Origin: CBDCWQ01 sp965223435
GTDB lineage: Bacteria > Myxococcota > Kuafuiibacteriia > Kuafuiibacteriales > Kuafuiibacteriaceae
Assembly: GCA_965223435.1 (NCBI GenBank)
Contig: CBDCWQ010000014.1
Span: 1 to 64,000, forward strand
Direction of reading: 5' to 3'
DNA length: 64,000 nt
Positions within the stretch are counted from its first letter, which is position 1; each line of letters opens with the position of its first letter. The notes under the pieces are model-generated. The model did not search any database. It was not told the origin of the DNA and was given only the letters and a program-made list of their open reading frames with translations. Shown here in pieces: positions 19,960-29,375 of the stretch. The translations under genes and the position numbers were made by a program.

Positions 19960-21600
19960 TCAGAACAAGTGACGCCGCATGCTCACGTTCGCAAGAATGC
20001 CGATCCCCACCAATACGGTCACGACAAAGGAACCCCCATTGCTCCATAGAGGAAGCGGAACCCCCACCACTGGAGCCAACCGAAGTACCATAAGCATGTT
20101 GACCACCGTGTGCCAGAAGATCATGGCCGTCACCCCAACGGCCAAAAGAGTGCCAAAGCGGTCCCGCGCTTGCCGCGCAATGCGCAAGGAGAGCAACAGA
20201 AGACCCATAAACAACGCCACCACAACCACGCACCCCAAAAAGCCCTGTTCCTCCGCCCACACCGAAAAGATAAAGTCAGTCTGTTGCTCGGGAAGAAAAG
20301 ACAACTGGGTCTGAGTGCCTTGTCCGTGACCTTTTCCCCAAAACTCTCCACTCCCGATCGCGATCAACGACTGGTGTTGATGGTAGCCTGCTCCGGTGAG
20401 ATCGCTGGCAGGGTTGAGAAAGGTCAGTACCCGCTCCTTTTGGTAGGGCTTAAGAAAAGTGGACCAAGCGACCACACCCCCCACCAAAGATAGGCTCACC
20501 AACAACACCGCCGACGCCGGTCGCAACCCCACGTAGAGGATCATCGAAAACGCAATCAAAAGAACCACAATCGTGGTGCCCAAATCTGGCTGAATGAGGA
20601 TCAAAAAGCTGGGCAAGGCCACCCAGTCGATGGGCGCTACTGCGTCCCGCGCCGTCCATTTTGCTGATTTGAACAGGAGATAAAGCGAAAGAAACAACCA
20701 AAGCGAACCGAACAAAGCGATCCACGGAAACGCGGGTTTGAGGCGCTCGAGCGGCGCGCGGAACGTCAGCTGCGCACGGTGGTTCAACCCGAAACGCAGT
20801 TGATCTCCATCGTGGAGTCGCTCTTCGGTCCCAACCCGGGTGCCGTTGACATAGGTTCCCGCCTCCGTGTCGAGATCTTTGATCACGTAGTGGTTGTCCT
20901 CAATTCTAAGAATCTCCGCGTGACGTCGGCTGACGCCGCTCAGCACAAGGGGGACCTGAACGTCATCGGATTTTCTCGAGCCCACGACCACCTGGGGCTG
21001 GGTCCCCCGAAGCTCGGCCACACGGCGCGCTTGACGGCCCGAACCTCGGAGCAACACCGGCGGCTTGAGGGCATCACCCCAAAGGCTCAGCGCCAAAACC
21101 ACCAGCACGATCAACAGCGGTCTCGACACATTGAGCGGCCGAAAAATCTCGCGCAGCATGAGGCCGCCACCATCCCAGCCTTCGCGATGAAAGATCCGCG
21201 CAACGATCAAAATCACAGCCAGTTTTGCAAGATCAGAGGTCTGGACGTTGACCGGGCCCAAGACCAACCAGCGACGCGACCCATTGACGATCTTCCCGAA
21301 GAAAACCGTCGCCACGAGCATCAGGACCGTCAGCAAAAAACCGGGCGTCGCCAATCCCTCAAAGTGTCGATAGGGAATGGCTGCGATCACCGCGGCCACC
21401 AGGACCCCGACCAAGATATGGGCCCCATGGGTCACCTGGAGCGCTTGCCCCAACGGCTTTCCCGCAGATGCAAGATTGTACAATCCGAGAACGGACAACG
21501 AGGCCGTGACGGCCACCAGCCCCCGGTCGATTTGCGCGATCAGTCGACGGGCCACGATGTTGCCTTGCCTTGATGCGCTTTTTTGCGCTTTTGATGCCAC
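19960..21600 (-). CDS. rodA: RodA-type peptidoglycan glycosyltransferase with inserted FHA domain
   Basis: A 546-residue SEDS protein, against about 370-420 for ordinary RodA. The SEDS landmarks flank an insertion: NGSRRWLVLG and VQTSDLAKLAVILIVAR on the N side (105-137), then QPDLGTTIVVLLIAF (338-352), FWGKGHGQGTQ, the LPEQQTDFIFSVWAEEQGF motif and LPLWSNGGS on the C side. Between residues about 195 and 280 lies an FHA domain (VVVGSRKSDDVQV, SGVSRRHAEI, TYVNGTRVG, LHDGDQLRFG), flanked by extra hydrophobic segments at about 161-175 and 291-311. FHA domains bind phosphothreonine, so signalling input to elongasome synthesis is inferred. The GTG start overlaps the PBP2 gene by 61 nt. It is the last gene of the mreBCD-mrdA-rodA operon. 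Confidence 0.93.
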   Translation of the reverse strand: MASKAQKSASRQGNIVARRLIAQIDRGLVAVTASLSVLGLYNLASAGKPLGQALQVTHGAHILVGVLVAAVIAAIPYRHFEGLATPGFLLTVLMLVATVFFGKIVNGSRRWLVLGPVNVQTSDLAKLAVILIVARIFHREGWDGGGLMLREIFRPLNVSRPLLIVLVVLALSLWGDALKPPVLLRGSGRQARRVAELRGTQPQVVVGSRKSDDVQVPLVLSGVSRRHAEILRIEDNHYVIKDLDTEAGTYVNGTRVGTEERLHDGDQLRFGLNHRAQLTFRAPLERLKPAFPWIALFGSLWLFLSLYLLFKSAKWTARDAVAPIDWVALPSFLILIQPDLGTTIVVLLIAFSMILYVGLRPASAVLLVSLSLVGGVVAWSTFLKPYQKERVLTFLNPASDLTGAGYHQHQSLIAIGSGEFWGKGHGQGTQTQLSFLPEQQTDFIFSVWAEEQGFLGCVVVVALFMGLLLLSLRIARQARDRFGTLLAVGVTAMIFWHTVVNMLMVLRLAPVVGVPLPLWSNGGSFVVTVLVGIGILANVSMRRHLF

Positions 21601-23720
21601 GCGTCAACAACCCGCATCGCAATCGGAGCTGCTGCAGAACTCCCACCGCCACCGTGTTCGTTGAACACCACCACCACGACCTTGGGATCATCAGAAGGCG
21701 CAAAAGCCGCAAACCAAGCATGGTCCCGGAGTTTGTACGGAAGGTCTTTGGTCTTCAAGCGTCGCTCACCAAGCTTCGCAACCTGCGCGGTGCCCGTTTT
21801 TCCCGACACCTCGAGGTCTTTGAGTCTCCGCCTGTATGCCGTACCGCCCGGTTCGTTCACCACCCGGCGAAGCCCCTCTCGAACGCCATCCAGCGCCGCT
21901 TGCGGCAAGCGCACACGTCGCAGAACTTCAGGCCGAATATGACGTACTTTCTTCCCGTCCATCGTTTCAATGCGAAGCGCCAGCTGCGGTCGGTAGACCG
22001 CGCCACCATTCGCAATGGCAGCATAGGAGACAGCCAACTGAATGGGCGTCACCGTCACTGCCCCCTGGCCAATCGAGGCATTGACGGCTGCGCCCAGCGT
22101 GTATCCTTCGGGCCGATTTTTTCGATACCACACGCGCGTGGGCAGGATTCCCTTCGATTCCCCTTCGATGGGGATCCCGGTTGCGGAGCCAAACCCGAGC
22201 TCCAGACCCAGCTCCGCAATGGGATCAAGCCCAAGCCGCGCGCCCATGGTGTAATAATACACATCGCAGGAATGGGCGATGGAGCCGTGAAGGTCTACGG
22301 GTCCGTGGCCCACTTCTTTCCAGCACCGGAATCGACGGCGGCCCAGATAAAAGGCACCACCGCAAGAAATGGCTTCGTGGGCATTGGTTTTTTCCGCCCG
22401 TAAGGCCGCCAGCGCTGTGACCACCTTAAACGTCGACCCAGGCGCAAAGTGATCCTGAATCGCCCGATACCGCCACGGCCTGAGCGCCTGAAGGCCGTCA
22501 AGGCGCTTTTTCTCTCGAGGGTCAAAATGCCCGGACACCTTGCTCGGATCAAAAGAAGGCGTGCTGGTTACGGCTAAAAGACGCCCACTGTTCACTTCCA
22601 TCACCACCACCGCACCCGCTTGACCGTCAAACGCCTGCTCCGCGGCTCGCTGCAAGTCCAAATCCAGCGCCAAAACGATGCGATTGCCAGCCTCTGGAGC
22701 CTCATACACGCCCACCTGGTCTTTGAGCTGAGCCGCAAAATCCGAACCTTGGGAGCGACCGCGAGAATCGACCACGATGGTCTCGCGGCCGTCACTCCCA
22801 CGCAACTCATCCTCATAGGTGCGCTCCACCCCGCGCCGCCCAATCACGTCTCCAAGACGATAACCGAGCTCGCGTTTATTTTCGAGTTCGCTTTGGGAGA
22901 GCTCGTTCACGTACCCCAGAAGGTGCGCGGCCAAGGGCCCAAAACGATAATCCCGAGCGCTGGCGTGCTCAACCGAAACCCCCGGCAGTCGCCCTATCAG
23001 AATATCCAACGAAAGCGCTTCCTCGACCCGAGGCCCCACATCCCGGCGCACCAAGATGTCGAGATATCGCTCCAAGCCGCGGACCTTTCTCACCCGCTTG
23101 TCCAGCGCCCGAAACGCTCTCGGGGAAAGCGACAAAACTTCCCGCAACCGCTGTAAAACCTGGCCCGCGCTGGGAAAAATCTCAGGATTCAAATAGGCCG
23201 CAAACCTGGGCTCCCCCTGTTCGTGTGGGGCTTCGATGATCGGAATAGCCAAAAGCGGCAAGTCCAAACGGCTTTGGGCTCGCCGAAGAGCGCGGGCTTT
23301 GCCGGAACTCAGATCCCGGGCCAGCAGAATGGGCGGGCCGCGTTCGGAAACCACCTTCGTAAGAGCCTGGGAAACCGTCGTCGTCTCGCGCTCGGACAAG
23401 CCCACGGCTGCTGCGAGACGCCTGAGAGTCCGGTTGGCAGAAGGAAAAAACGCGGGGGTCAAATACACATTGACCGAAGGTCGGTTGGTGACCAGTACTC
23501 GGCCTTGCCGGTCCACGATCTCCCCACGGTCGTGCTCCAAGCGTTTCACATGGACAAAATTTCCTTCCGATTTGTTTCGAAACTCGGGTCCCCGTCGAAT
23601 TTGAAGCCCCCAAAGCCGAACCAGTATGAGCAAAAACGCAAAAACGACCACGCCTGGAATCACCAAGTCTCGATGCCGTGCGGGCCCGGCGTCCGTGGCC
23701 ACTTGGCTCTTGATCCTCAC
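21540..23720 (-). CDS. mrdA: Penicillin-binding protein 2 (elongasome transpeptidase)
   Basis: A 726-residue class B PBP that cross-links peptidoglycan during lateral growth together with RodA. One N-terminal membrane anchor (VIPGVVVFAFLLILVRLWGL) is followed by the pedestal domain (DRGEIVDRQGRVLVTN) and the transpeptidase domain. The active-site triad is present: SXXK in PGSTFKVVTALAAL, SxN-like SCDVYYY, and SGKTGTAQV. The GTG start at 23720 places it 72 nt after mreD. A Ser/Ala/His-rich C-terminal tail overlaps the start of rodA, implying translational coupling. Confidence 0.95.
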   Translation of the reverse strand: MRIKSQVATDAGPARHRDLVIPGVVVFAFLLILVRLWGLQIRRGPEFRNKSEGNFVHVKRLEHDRGEIVDRQGRVLVTNRPSVNVYLTPAFFPSANRTLRRLAAAVGLSERETTTVSQALTKVVSERGPPILLARDLSSGKARALRRAQSRLDLPLLAIPIIEAPHEQGEPRFAAYLNPEIFPSAGQVLQRLREVLSLSPRAFRALDKRVRKVRGLERYLDILVRRDVGPRVEEALSLDILIGRLPGVSVEHASARDYRFGPLAAHLLGYVNELSQSELENKRELGYRLGDVIGRRGVERTYEDELRGSDGRETIVVDSRGRSQGSDFAAQLKDQVGVYEAPEAGNRIVLALDLDLQRAAEQAFDGQAGAVVVMEVNSGRLLAVTSTPSFDPSKVSGHFDPREKKRLDGLQALRPWRYRAIQDHFAPGSTFKVVTALAALRAEKTNAHEAISCGGAFYLGRRRFRCWKEVGHGPVDLHGSIAHSCDVYYYTMGARLGLDPIAELGLELGFGSATGIPIEGESKGILPTRVWYRKNRPEGYTLGAAVNASIGQGAVTVTPIQLAVSYAAIANGGAVYRPQLALRIETMDGKKVRHIRPEVLRRVRLPQAALDGVREGLRRVVNEPGGTAYRRRLKDLEVSGKTGTAQVAKLGERRLKTKDLPYKLRDHAWFAAFAPSDDPKVVVVVFNEHGGGGSSAAAPIAMRVVDAWHQKRKKAHQGKATSWPVD

Positions 23721-23792
23721 GGCCTAAAAGCCCTAAGCGACGATGCCGGGCCGCAGTCTCGCCCCCACCACGGAAACGGCCCGGTCACTGGG

Positions 23793-24350
23793 TTAACCAA
23801 AAAGCACATCGGGCCGCCCCTTCAAACGCGCTTCGACGGCAGCCAAAAAGCGGTAACAAGGGTAGCTCAACACCCCATTCAGCAAGACCAGCACCAAAAA
23901 CCCCAAGGTGATGCCCTCCAGCCGCGCGCGGTCCGGCCCAACCACTGCTTCGATCCACAGCCGCAAAAAAAACGCGACCACCGTCCCCAAAACCCCGAGA
24001 CCGATGACCCCAGGTCCTCGCACGGTGACAAAACGAAGCGCAATGATGCGATTCATCAGAAAAACAACCACCAGCGAAGAGACATAGAGCCCGCGCCCCT
24101 CGCCGGAAAAGACGTCTCCCAGGTAGGCCACCACCACGGTGAGCAGTAAGCCGCCCACAAACTCATGTTCGAGCGCAAAATACACCACAAAGAGAGTCGC
24201 CACATCGGCTCTGAGCAGTGGATGACGGGCCGCCACACTTTGGGCGCAAAGGGCCACAAACGCAGTCGCGAGAAGCGCCAACGAGGACCCATGGCGCCCT
24301 TCGAGCCCCAACCGGGAAAGCCAACTGGCTGTGGGTCTGCCCAGTTCCAC
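23793..24350 (-). CDS. mreD: Rod shape-determining protein MreD
   Basis: A 185-residue hydrophobic protein with about five membrane segments, in the expected place between mreC and mrdA. The family-like stretch YFALEHEFVGGLLLTVVVAYLGDVFSG lies near the middle. It is a core membrane part of the elongasome that bridges MreC to other components; sequence conservation is low in this family, so the call rests mainly on topology and position. The GTG start follows the mreC stop after 6 nt. Confidence 0.88.
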   Translation of the reverse strand: MELGRPTASWLSRLGLEGRHGSSLALLATAFVALCAQSVAARHPLLRADVATLFVVYFALEHEFVGGLLLTVVVAYLGDVFSGEGRGLYVSSLVVVFLMNRIIALRFVTVRGPGVIGLGVLGTVVAFFLRLWIEAVVGPDRARLEGITLGFLVLVLLNGVLSYPCYRFLAAVEARLKGRPDVLFG

Positions 24351-24356
24351 AGCGCC

Positions 24357-25739
24357 TCACTCCACTTTTTGGGGCGACCGACCGTTGGCGGCAGAAGATG
24401 TTTTGGCTTTCGACAGCACACGCCTCTTGGGCCGTCGGAGGGTTCTCCGCGCGGCCGACGTCGTGGAGGTCTTCGAATCACTCGGCTTCTTCGACGGTGC
24501 CGACAAAAGTCGTCGACCCATGGTGCTGCTTGGCTGGGCGCGCCCCACGGGCGCCGAGACCCCTCCGGACGGGGGCGAGGCTTTCGCCTTGGGCGGCACC
24601 GAATCCGGAGGCGAGCCCCTGTTCTTTGGAGACGCCGCCGGCGTGGTCGTTCGCAACGATGGCGCATCCGCGTTCAGAGGTTCGCCCGAGTCAGACCGGT
24701 CTTGAGGTCCGGGACCGCGACCATCCTTGGACCGACGCCGTGCCCCTTGTTTTTTGAGGGCTTCGGGGACCACAAAACCTCGCGAACCCGCCAACGGTTC
24801 GGGCGCAGACGGAGCAGACAGCGGGCCCAAATCGAGGGGGCCCGGCCCCGGTTCGATTCGGAGCGTTGCCGGGAGCAAAGGCGTGGGCGTGACGAGCGGA
24901 ACCTCGGTGTCGGGGGTATGGATCACGACCGAAACCCACTCCAGTCGCGCGAAATCGACATACGGTTCCACTTCAGCGAAACGGTGCTTCGCGACCCGGT
25001 GATCGTGAATGGCGGTCACCACACCCACCGGGACGCCGGCAGGTAGCACCCCCCCAAGCCCGCTGGTATGAATCCGGTCACCCACCTCGACATCCCCACC
25101 GCGCAGCGCTTCGGTCAGTACAAGCGAGAAGCTCGGCCGCAAACCAGAACCGCGAAGACGGCCCCGGGCCCGCGACCGAAGGACGACCGCGCGAAGCGAA
25201 AAGCGTTCGTCCGCGACCAGGACAACCTCCGAACTCACCCAACCGGCGCGGCCCACCACCCCGACCAAACCTTGGCCCGACACCACCGGCATACCCGCAG
25301 TGACCCCCGCCAGCGCCCCTTGGTCGATTTCGACGGTCCGGGAAAGCAATGAGCTCCCGGCCCCTACGACCTGCGCGGCCAGGAGCTTCGACGTGGGGTT
25401 GTTGCGTTTCAGTTCCAGGAGACCTCGCAACCGCCGGTTTTCCGCCGTCAGCGAAGCGTATTCATCGCGCTGACGCTCCACCGCAAGCAACCTTCTTCGG
25501 AGCGCACCGTTTTCGCGCCGAGCGTGGACCACATCCACATAGTGCGCCCAGCTGTCGCTCATCAGACCAGTGGTCCAAAGCATCAGTCGCTTGAGTGGAA
25601 GGGAAGCACTCAACACGACCTTGTCTAGAAGGTTTGCGTCCTTGGCCTCTATCGCATTCGCGCGGTACACCAAGAGCGGCAACACGATGGCCGCGAACAC
25701 CACCAGGGGGGTCCGGTAACGCTTTCGGATACGCAGCAA
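24357..25739 (-). CDS. mreC: Rod shape-determining protein MreC with long Ser/Pro/Lys-rich tail
   Basis: A 460-residue protein; typical MreC is about 280-330. An N-terminal membrane anchor (TPLVVFAAIVLPLLVYRA) is followed by a coiled-coil region (RRRLLAVERQRDEYASLTAENRRLRGLLEL) and the periplasmic beta-barrel core (AAQVVGAGSSLLSRTVEID, GMPVVSGQGLVGVVGR, GDRIHTSGLGGVLPAGVPVG). After the conserved core (about residue 290), some 165 residues of low-complexity Ser/Pro/Lys/Arg-rich sequence follow with no known domain. The likely start is TTG at 25739, 7 nt after the mreB stop. The tail is read in frame to the stop and is not a frameshift product. Its role is unknown; it may reach through the periplasm or cell wall. 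Confidence 0.92.
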   Translation of the reverse strand: MLRIRKRYRTPLVVFAAIVLPLLVYRANAIEAKDANLLDKVVLSASLPLKRLMLWTTGLMSDSWAHYVDVVHARRENGALRRRLLAVERQRDEYASLTAENRRLRGLLELKRNNPTSKLLAAQVVGAGSSLLSRTVEIDQGALAGVTAGMPVVSGQGLVGVVGRAGWVSSEVVLVADERFSLRAVVLRSRARGRLRGSGLRPSFSLVLTEALRGGDVEVGDRIHTSGLGGVLPAGVPVGVVTAIHDHRVAKHRFAEVEPYVDFARLEWVSVVIHTPDTEVPLVTPTPLLPATLRIEPGPGPLDLGPLSAPSAPEPLAGSRGFVVPEALKKQGARRRSKDGRGPGPQDRSDSGEPLNADAPSLRTTTPAASPKNRGSPPDSVPPKAKASPPSGGVSAPVGRAQPSSTMGRRLLSAPSKKPSDSKTSTTSAARRTLRRPKRRVLSKAKTSSAANGRSPQKVE

Positions 25740-25746
25740 ATCCAGC

Positions 25747-26778
25747 TCAACTCACGGCAATGTCCCGAAGAAGGTCGAGCTTGTCCAGGGCAGCCCCCGC
25801 GCCGCGCACCACCGCAGCGTCGGGTGCATCACTCACCATGACCGGAAGACCGGTCTCTTCTCGGAGCAGTTGATCAAGATTCTTGAGCAAAGAGCCGCCC
25901 CCCGCCAACACGATGCCCCGGTCAACAATGTCGGCGGCGAGCTCCGGGGGCGTCTTTTCTAGCGACACCCGGACGGACTCGACAATGGCATTGACCGACT
26001 CCGACAGCGCCTCGCGAACATCGTCGGAGTTCAAAACCACCGACTTGGGCACCCCACCAAGAACGTCCCGGCCCTTGATTTCCATCTCTTCGCGTTGCCC
26101 GGTTGAGAGGGCCGAACCGATCCGCTTTTTGACTTGTTCTGCCGTCTGCTCACCGAGCAAGAGGTTGAACCGACGTTTGACGAACTGCACGATGGCCTCG
26201 TCCATCTTCTCGCCGCCGATTCGGAGCGAGTTCGAAAACACGATCCCACTTAGACTGATGACCGCAACCTCGGTGCGACCACCACCAATGTCCACGATCA
26301 TGTTGCCCGAAGGCTCCGTGATCGGCAGGTGAGCCCCAATGGCTGCCGCCATCGGCTCCTCAATCAAATGGACTTCCCGCGCCCCTGCGTTGGTCGTGGC
26401 CTCCCGAACCGCCCGCTTCTCGACTTCGGTGATCCCCACCGGAACACAAATGATGATCCGCGGGGCCGAAAGCCCGCGGTTTCCCTGTACGTTTTTGACA
26501 AAGTACCGAAGCATCGCCGAAACGGTCTCGAAGTCGGCGATGACACCGTTCCGCATCGGCCGAATCGCCTCGATACCAGTAGGTGTCCTCCCCACCATCT
26601 CCTTAGCGGAAGCCCCAACCGCGCTCACTTTGCGCGCCCCGGTGTGATCCCGGGCGACGGCCACCACCGTCGGCTCGTCGGTGACGATCCCCAGGCCCCT
26701 GGCGAAGATCCTCGTGTTGGAGGTTCCCAGATCGACTGCCAGGTCGTTCGAGAAGTAGCCTCGGAGCCAATTCAGCAT
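25747..26778 (-). CDS. mreB: Rod shape-determining protein MreB (bacterial actin)
   Basis: A 343-residue cytoplasmic actin homologue that forms membrane-bound filaments and guides lateral wall synthesis. Actin-fold motifs are present: phosphate 1 (NDLAVDLGTSNTRIF), connect 1 (HLIEEPMAAAIGAHLP), phosphate 2 (NMIVDIGGGRTEVAVISL), adenosine (GIVLAGGGSLLKNLDQLL). The conserved N-terminal amphipathic stretch MLNWLRGYFSND is kept, which supports ATG at 26778 over an in-frame GTG at 26790. It is the first gene of the elongasome operon and is divergent from the PpiD-like gene. Confidence 0.97.
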   Translation of the reverse strand: MLNWLRGYFSNDLAVDLGTSNTRIFARGLGIVTDEPTVVAVARDHTGARKVSAVGASAKEMVGRTPTGIEAIRPMRNGVIADFETVSAMLRYFVKNVQGNRGLSAPRIIICVPVGITEVEKRAVREATTNAGAREVHLIEEPMAAAIGAHLPITEPSGNMIVDIGGGRTEVAVISLSGIVFSNSLRIGGEKMDEAIVQFVKRRFNLLLGEQTAEQVKKRIGSALSTGQREEMEIKGRDVLGGVPKSVVLNSDDVREALSESVNAIVESVRVSLEKTPPELAADIVDRGIVLAGGGSLLKNLDQLLREETGLPVMVSDAPDAAVVRGAGAALDKLDLLRDIAVS

Positions 26779-26844
26779 GTTAGGACGCACAAGGACTTAT
26801 CAAAGGCCTTTTCAAATCTCAAACCTTTCCGCTAACAAGGAGCC

Positions 26845-28365
26845 ATGCTCGGCTCTATTCGGCGCAGAAAAAACAACCCCATCGTCCTGGTGCTCCTGGT
26901 GGTCGCCTGCCTTGCGATGGTGCTCCTCGGTATCACCTTCCAAAGCGGGCCCAAAACCGGCAAAGCTGCCACGGTCAATGGCGAAGACATCTCGGAGGCG
27001 GCCTACACCGTGCAGTACACGACCGCCTTTCGAAGCCGGCAGGCTCGCGACCGGACCTTTGACCGGACCAAGGCCAAACAAGAGAAGCTCAAAGAAACGA
27101 TCCTGGATCAGATGATCACCACCAAGCTCTTGTCGCAAAATGCCCGAAGCCGCGGCCTTGAAGTGGATGGCGACGCACTCAAAGATGCCATCATCAAAAA
27201 CGAGATCTTCCAAACCGACGGGAAATTCGACCCCCAAACCTATCAGCGCGTGCTCAACAACCTCCAAACCACCGCGGAACGCTTCGAGGCCCAGGAGCGA
27301 GAGCGCCTTTTGGCGAAGAGCGTCCTCTCGTCCGTCCTAGGTATGGGCGTTTCGGACCAGGAACTCAAAGAGACCTTCTACCGCGAACGTCGAAAGATCG
27401 TCCTCAACTTCATCGAGGTCAAACACAAGGGCTTCGAGTCGCAAGTAACGGCTATCACACCGGATGAGGCCAAGACTTGGGCGGCCAAAGAGGGCTCCAA
27501 AGAAAAAATTGCCGCGCATTACAAGCGCTTTAAATCAACCGAATACGACGTGCCCAAACAGGTATGCGCCAGACACATTCTGGTCCGGGTGAACAAAGCG
27601 ACGCCCGAAAAGGAGCGGGCGCAAAAAAGGAGCCGGCTTGTGGCCGCCCAAGCGGCACTCAAGGCAGGAATGGCCTTCGAAGACGCCGCCAAGAAGTTTT
27701 CTGAGGACGCAAACAAAGAAAAGGGCGGCGATCTCGGCTGCTTCAGCGCCGGTCAGACCATCGCGCAACTGGAAGAGGCCGCGTTCAAACTCAAACCCGG
27801 CGAGACCTCAGGCATCGTCGAGAGCCCCTTCGGGCTCCACATCGTCCGCGTCCACGAGACCAAAGAACCCGTCCGCAAGAAGCTTGAGGATGTCGAAACC
27901 GAAATCGCCCAGAAACTGGCCATAGTCGATAAGGCCAAGGTCCTTTCCAAGGCCCAGGCCGATGCCATTTTTGCCAGCGCGCAAAAACACCCGACCCTGG
28001 AGGCCGCCCTAAAAGAGGTCAAAAAAGACGCCAAGGACCTCAAGGTCAAGACCACCGATCCCTTCCCCCAAGGTCGAAACTTCATTCCTCCTCTTGGAGT
28101 CTCCAAAGAAATCGCGCGGGCCGCCTGGCTTCTGACCACCGACAAACCGCTGCCCGAAACGGTGTTGTCCACCCAGGACGCCTGGGTCGTCGTCCGGCTC
28201 AAGGAGCGTCAAGAGCCTTCCAAGGAGGAATTCGAGAGCCAAAAGGGCCCGCTCACGTATCGGCTGATCGCGCAGAAACAAAACGGCGTCTTTGACGCGT
28301 GGTCCAAGTCCCTGAGAAAAGAGGCCCAAGTGACCACCGTGCCCGCCTTGCTCAAATACGACTGA
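26845..28365 (+). CDS. PpiD/SurA-like periplasmic peptidyl-prolyl isomerase
   Basis: A 506-residue protein with one N-terminal membrane anchor (PIVLVLLVVACLAMVLLGITF), a SurA-N-like chaperone region (residues about 45-180), one parvulin domain at about 235-340 (CARHILVRV, GGDLGCFSAGQ, ESPFGLHIVRVHE), and a C-terminal domain. This layout fits PpiD-type foldases that help proteins leaving the Sec channel in the periplasm. The start is ATG at 26845 with AAGGAG very close (2 nt). It is divergent from mreB; regulation may be shared. Confidence 0.9.
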   Translation: MLGSIRRRKNNPIVLVLLVVACLAMVLLGITFQSGPKTGKAATVNGEDISEAAYTVQYTTAFRSRQARDRTFDRTKAKQEKLKETILDQMITTKLLSQNARSRGLEVDGDALKDAIIKNEIFQTDGKFDPQTYQRVLNNLQTTAERFEAQERERLLAKSVLSSVLGMGVSDQELKETFYRERRKIVLNFIEVKHKGFESQVTAITPDEAKTWAAKEGSKEKIAAHYKRFKSTEYDVPKQVCARHILVRVNKATPEKERAQKRSRLVAAQAALKAGMAFEDAAKKFSEDANKEKGGDLGCFSAGQTIAQLEEAAFKLKPGETSGIVESPFGLHIVRVHETKEPVRKKLEDVETEIAQKLAIVDKAKVLSKAQADAIFASAQKHPTLEAALKEVKKDAKDLKVKTTDPFPQGRNFIPPLGVSKEIARAAWLLTTDKPLPETVLSTQDAWVVVRLKERQEPSKEEFESQKGPLTYRLIAQKQNGVFDAWSKSLRKEAQVTTVPALLKYD

Positions 28366-28649
28366 CGCCGGACGACGACCACGACCAAGTAGAGGGAGAC
28401 GAAGGCGCTTCCCCTGATTTCCGGGCTCCGAGAGGACCGAATGGCTCGCCCGAAAAGAGCCTCCCGGCAGAGCCGGGGGGATCTCCAACGGGTACGAGCG
28501 GCGGCTGGAGTAAGGGGTATCTTCAGTGAAACGGCGCGTGTTTCCCCTATCATCTGAAGGAACCTCGTTTGATCCTGGACCTGGACGACCTGGACCTGGA
28601 TTCGACCCAAACCCATGTCTATCGAGGTAGGCAGATCTTCGAGAGAATT

Positions 28650-29246
28650 TTAGGTGCCTTGCTCCGGGTGTTCAGGCCACTTGCCCGGTGCGGCCCCTGC
28701 GCGAGGGGCGCCCGTGTTCAGCCACGCCATGAACGCCTGGGGGGTGTAATAACGACAACTCAGCGACCCGAAACATAGGGCCATTCCCGGGGCAAGAGAA
28801 AGCTCACTCCCCGGCGCAAGCCGCTGACCTTCCACGAAGGTCCCATTGCGCGGGGCCACATCGATCAGCGTGCAGGACTCGTTGGCGGGCGACCAACGAA
28901 ACTCCGCGTGCCTCCGGGAGACGGTTTGATCGACCAAAATCACATCCGACTCCGGGGAGCGGCCTGCACTGATCGTTGCCGAATTCGGGACCCGAGGGCG
29001 CACCTCAAGGCACAGTGCGTCCAAACTGGCTCCCGCCATTTCGGGCGCCATCAAGTCAACCGTCATTGTCGGTTTGTGGCCGTCACGAATCAGGGTGTCG
29101 CTGGTCTTAAGCTGACGAAGAACTTCGGCGCTGGGCTCGGGAATCACCAGCATGGGCCACGGGTAACGTTCTACGAACCCCTTGGGCCCAAGGAACGCGG
29201 CATCCGCGAGATATGCATCCAGCGGGGCAAGATTTCGCCTGAGCAT
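28650..29246 (-). CDS. Small FHA-domain protein
   Basis: A 198-residue soluble protein. Residues about 95-170 form an FHA domain with the phosphothreonine-binding residues: SAGRSPESDVIL (Gly-Arg), QTVSRRHAEF (Ser-Arg-His) and RNGTFVEGQRL (Asn-Gly). The N-terminal 90 residues (PWPMLVIPEPS, RQLKTSDTLIR) have no recognised domain but resemble the upstream part of other myxobacterial FHA proteins. ATG at 29246 follows a GAGGG stretch. It is divergent from the acetyltransferase gene. A Ser/Thr kinase partner is expected but is not in the window. Confidence 0.85.
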   Translation of the reverse strand: MLRRNLAPLDAYLADAAFLGPKGFVERYPWPMLVIPEPSAEVLRQLKTSDTLIRDGHKPTMTVDLMAPEMAGASLDALCLEVRPRVPNSATISAGRSPESDVILVDQTVSRRHAEFRWSPANESCTLIDVAPRNGTFVEGQRLAPGSELSLAPGMALCFGSLSCRYYTPQAFMAWLNTGAPRAGAAPGKWPEHPEQGT

Positions 29247-29375
29247 CGCCCTCTATCATACCCTCTATTCGCCGGGCTTCCAGGCCCCCGAAAACACGCG
29301 CGAAAACCCGCGGTACGGTCACGTAGCCAGAGCCCCTCCACTTTCGACGTGCTTCGGCTTCAGGGGCCGGGTACG

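Noticed and set aside
28569..28778. Plus-strand frame starting MILDLDDLDLDS
   Set aside because: It overlaps the FHA gene on the other strand and has no domain; the Asp/Leu repeat is short and arises from a GACCTG repeat.
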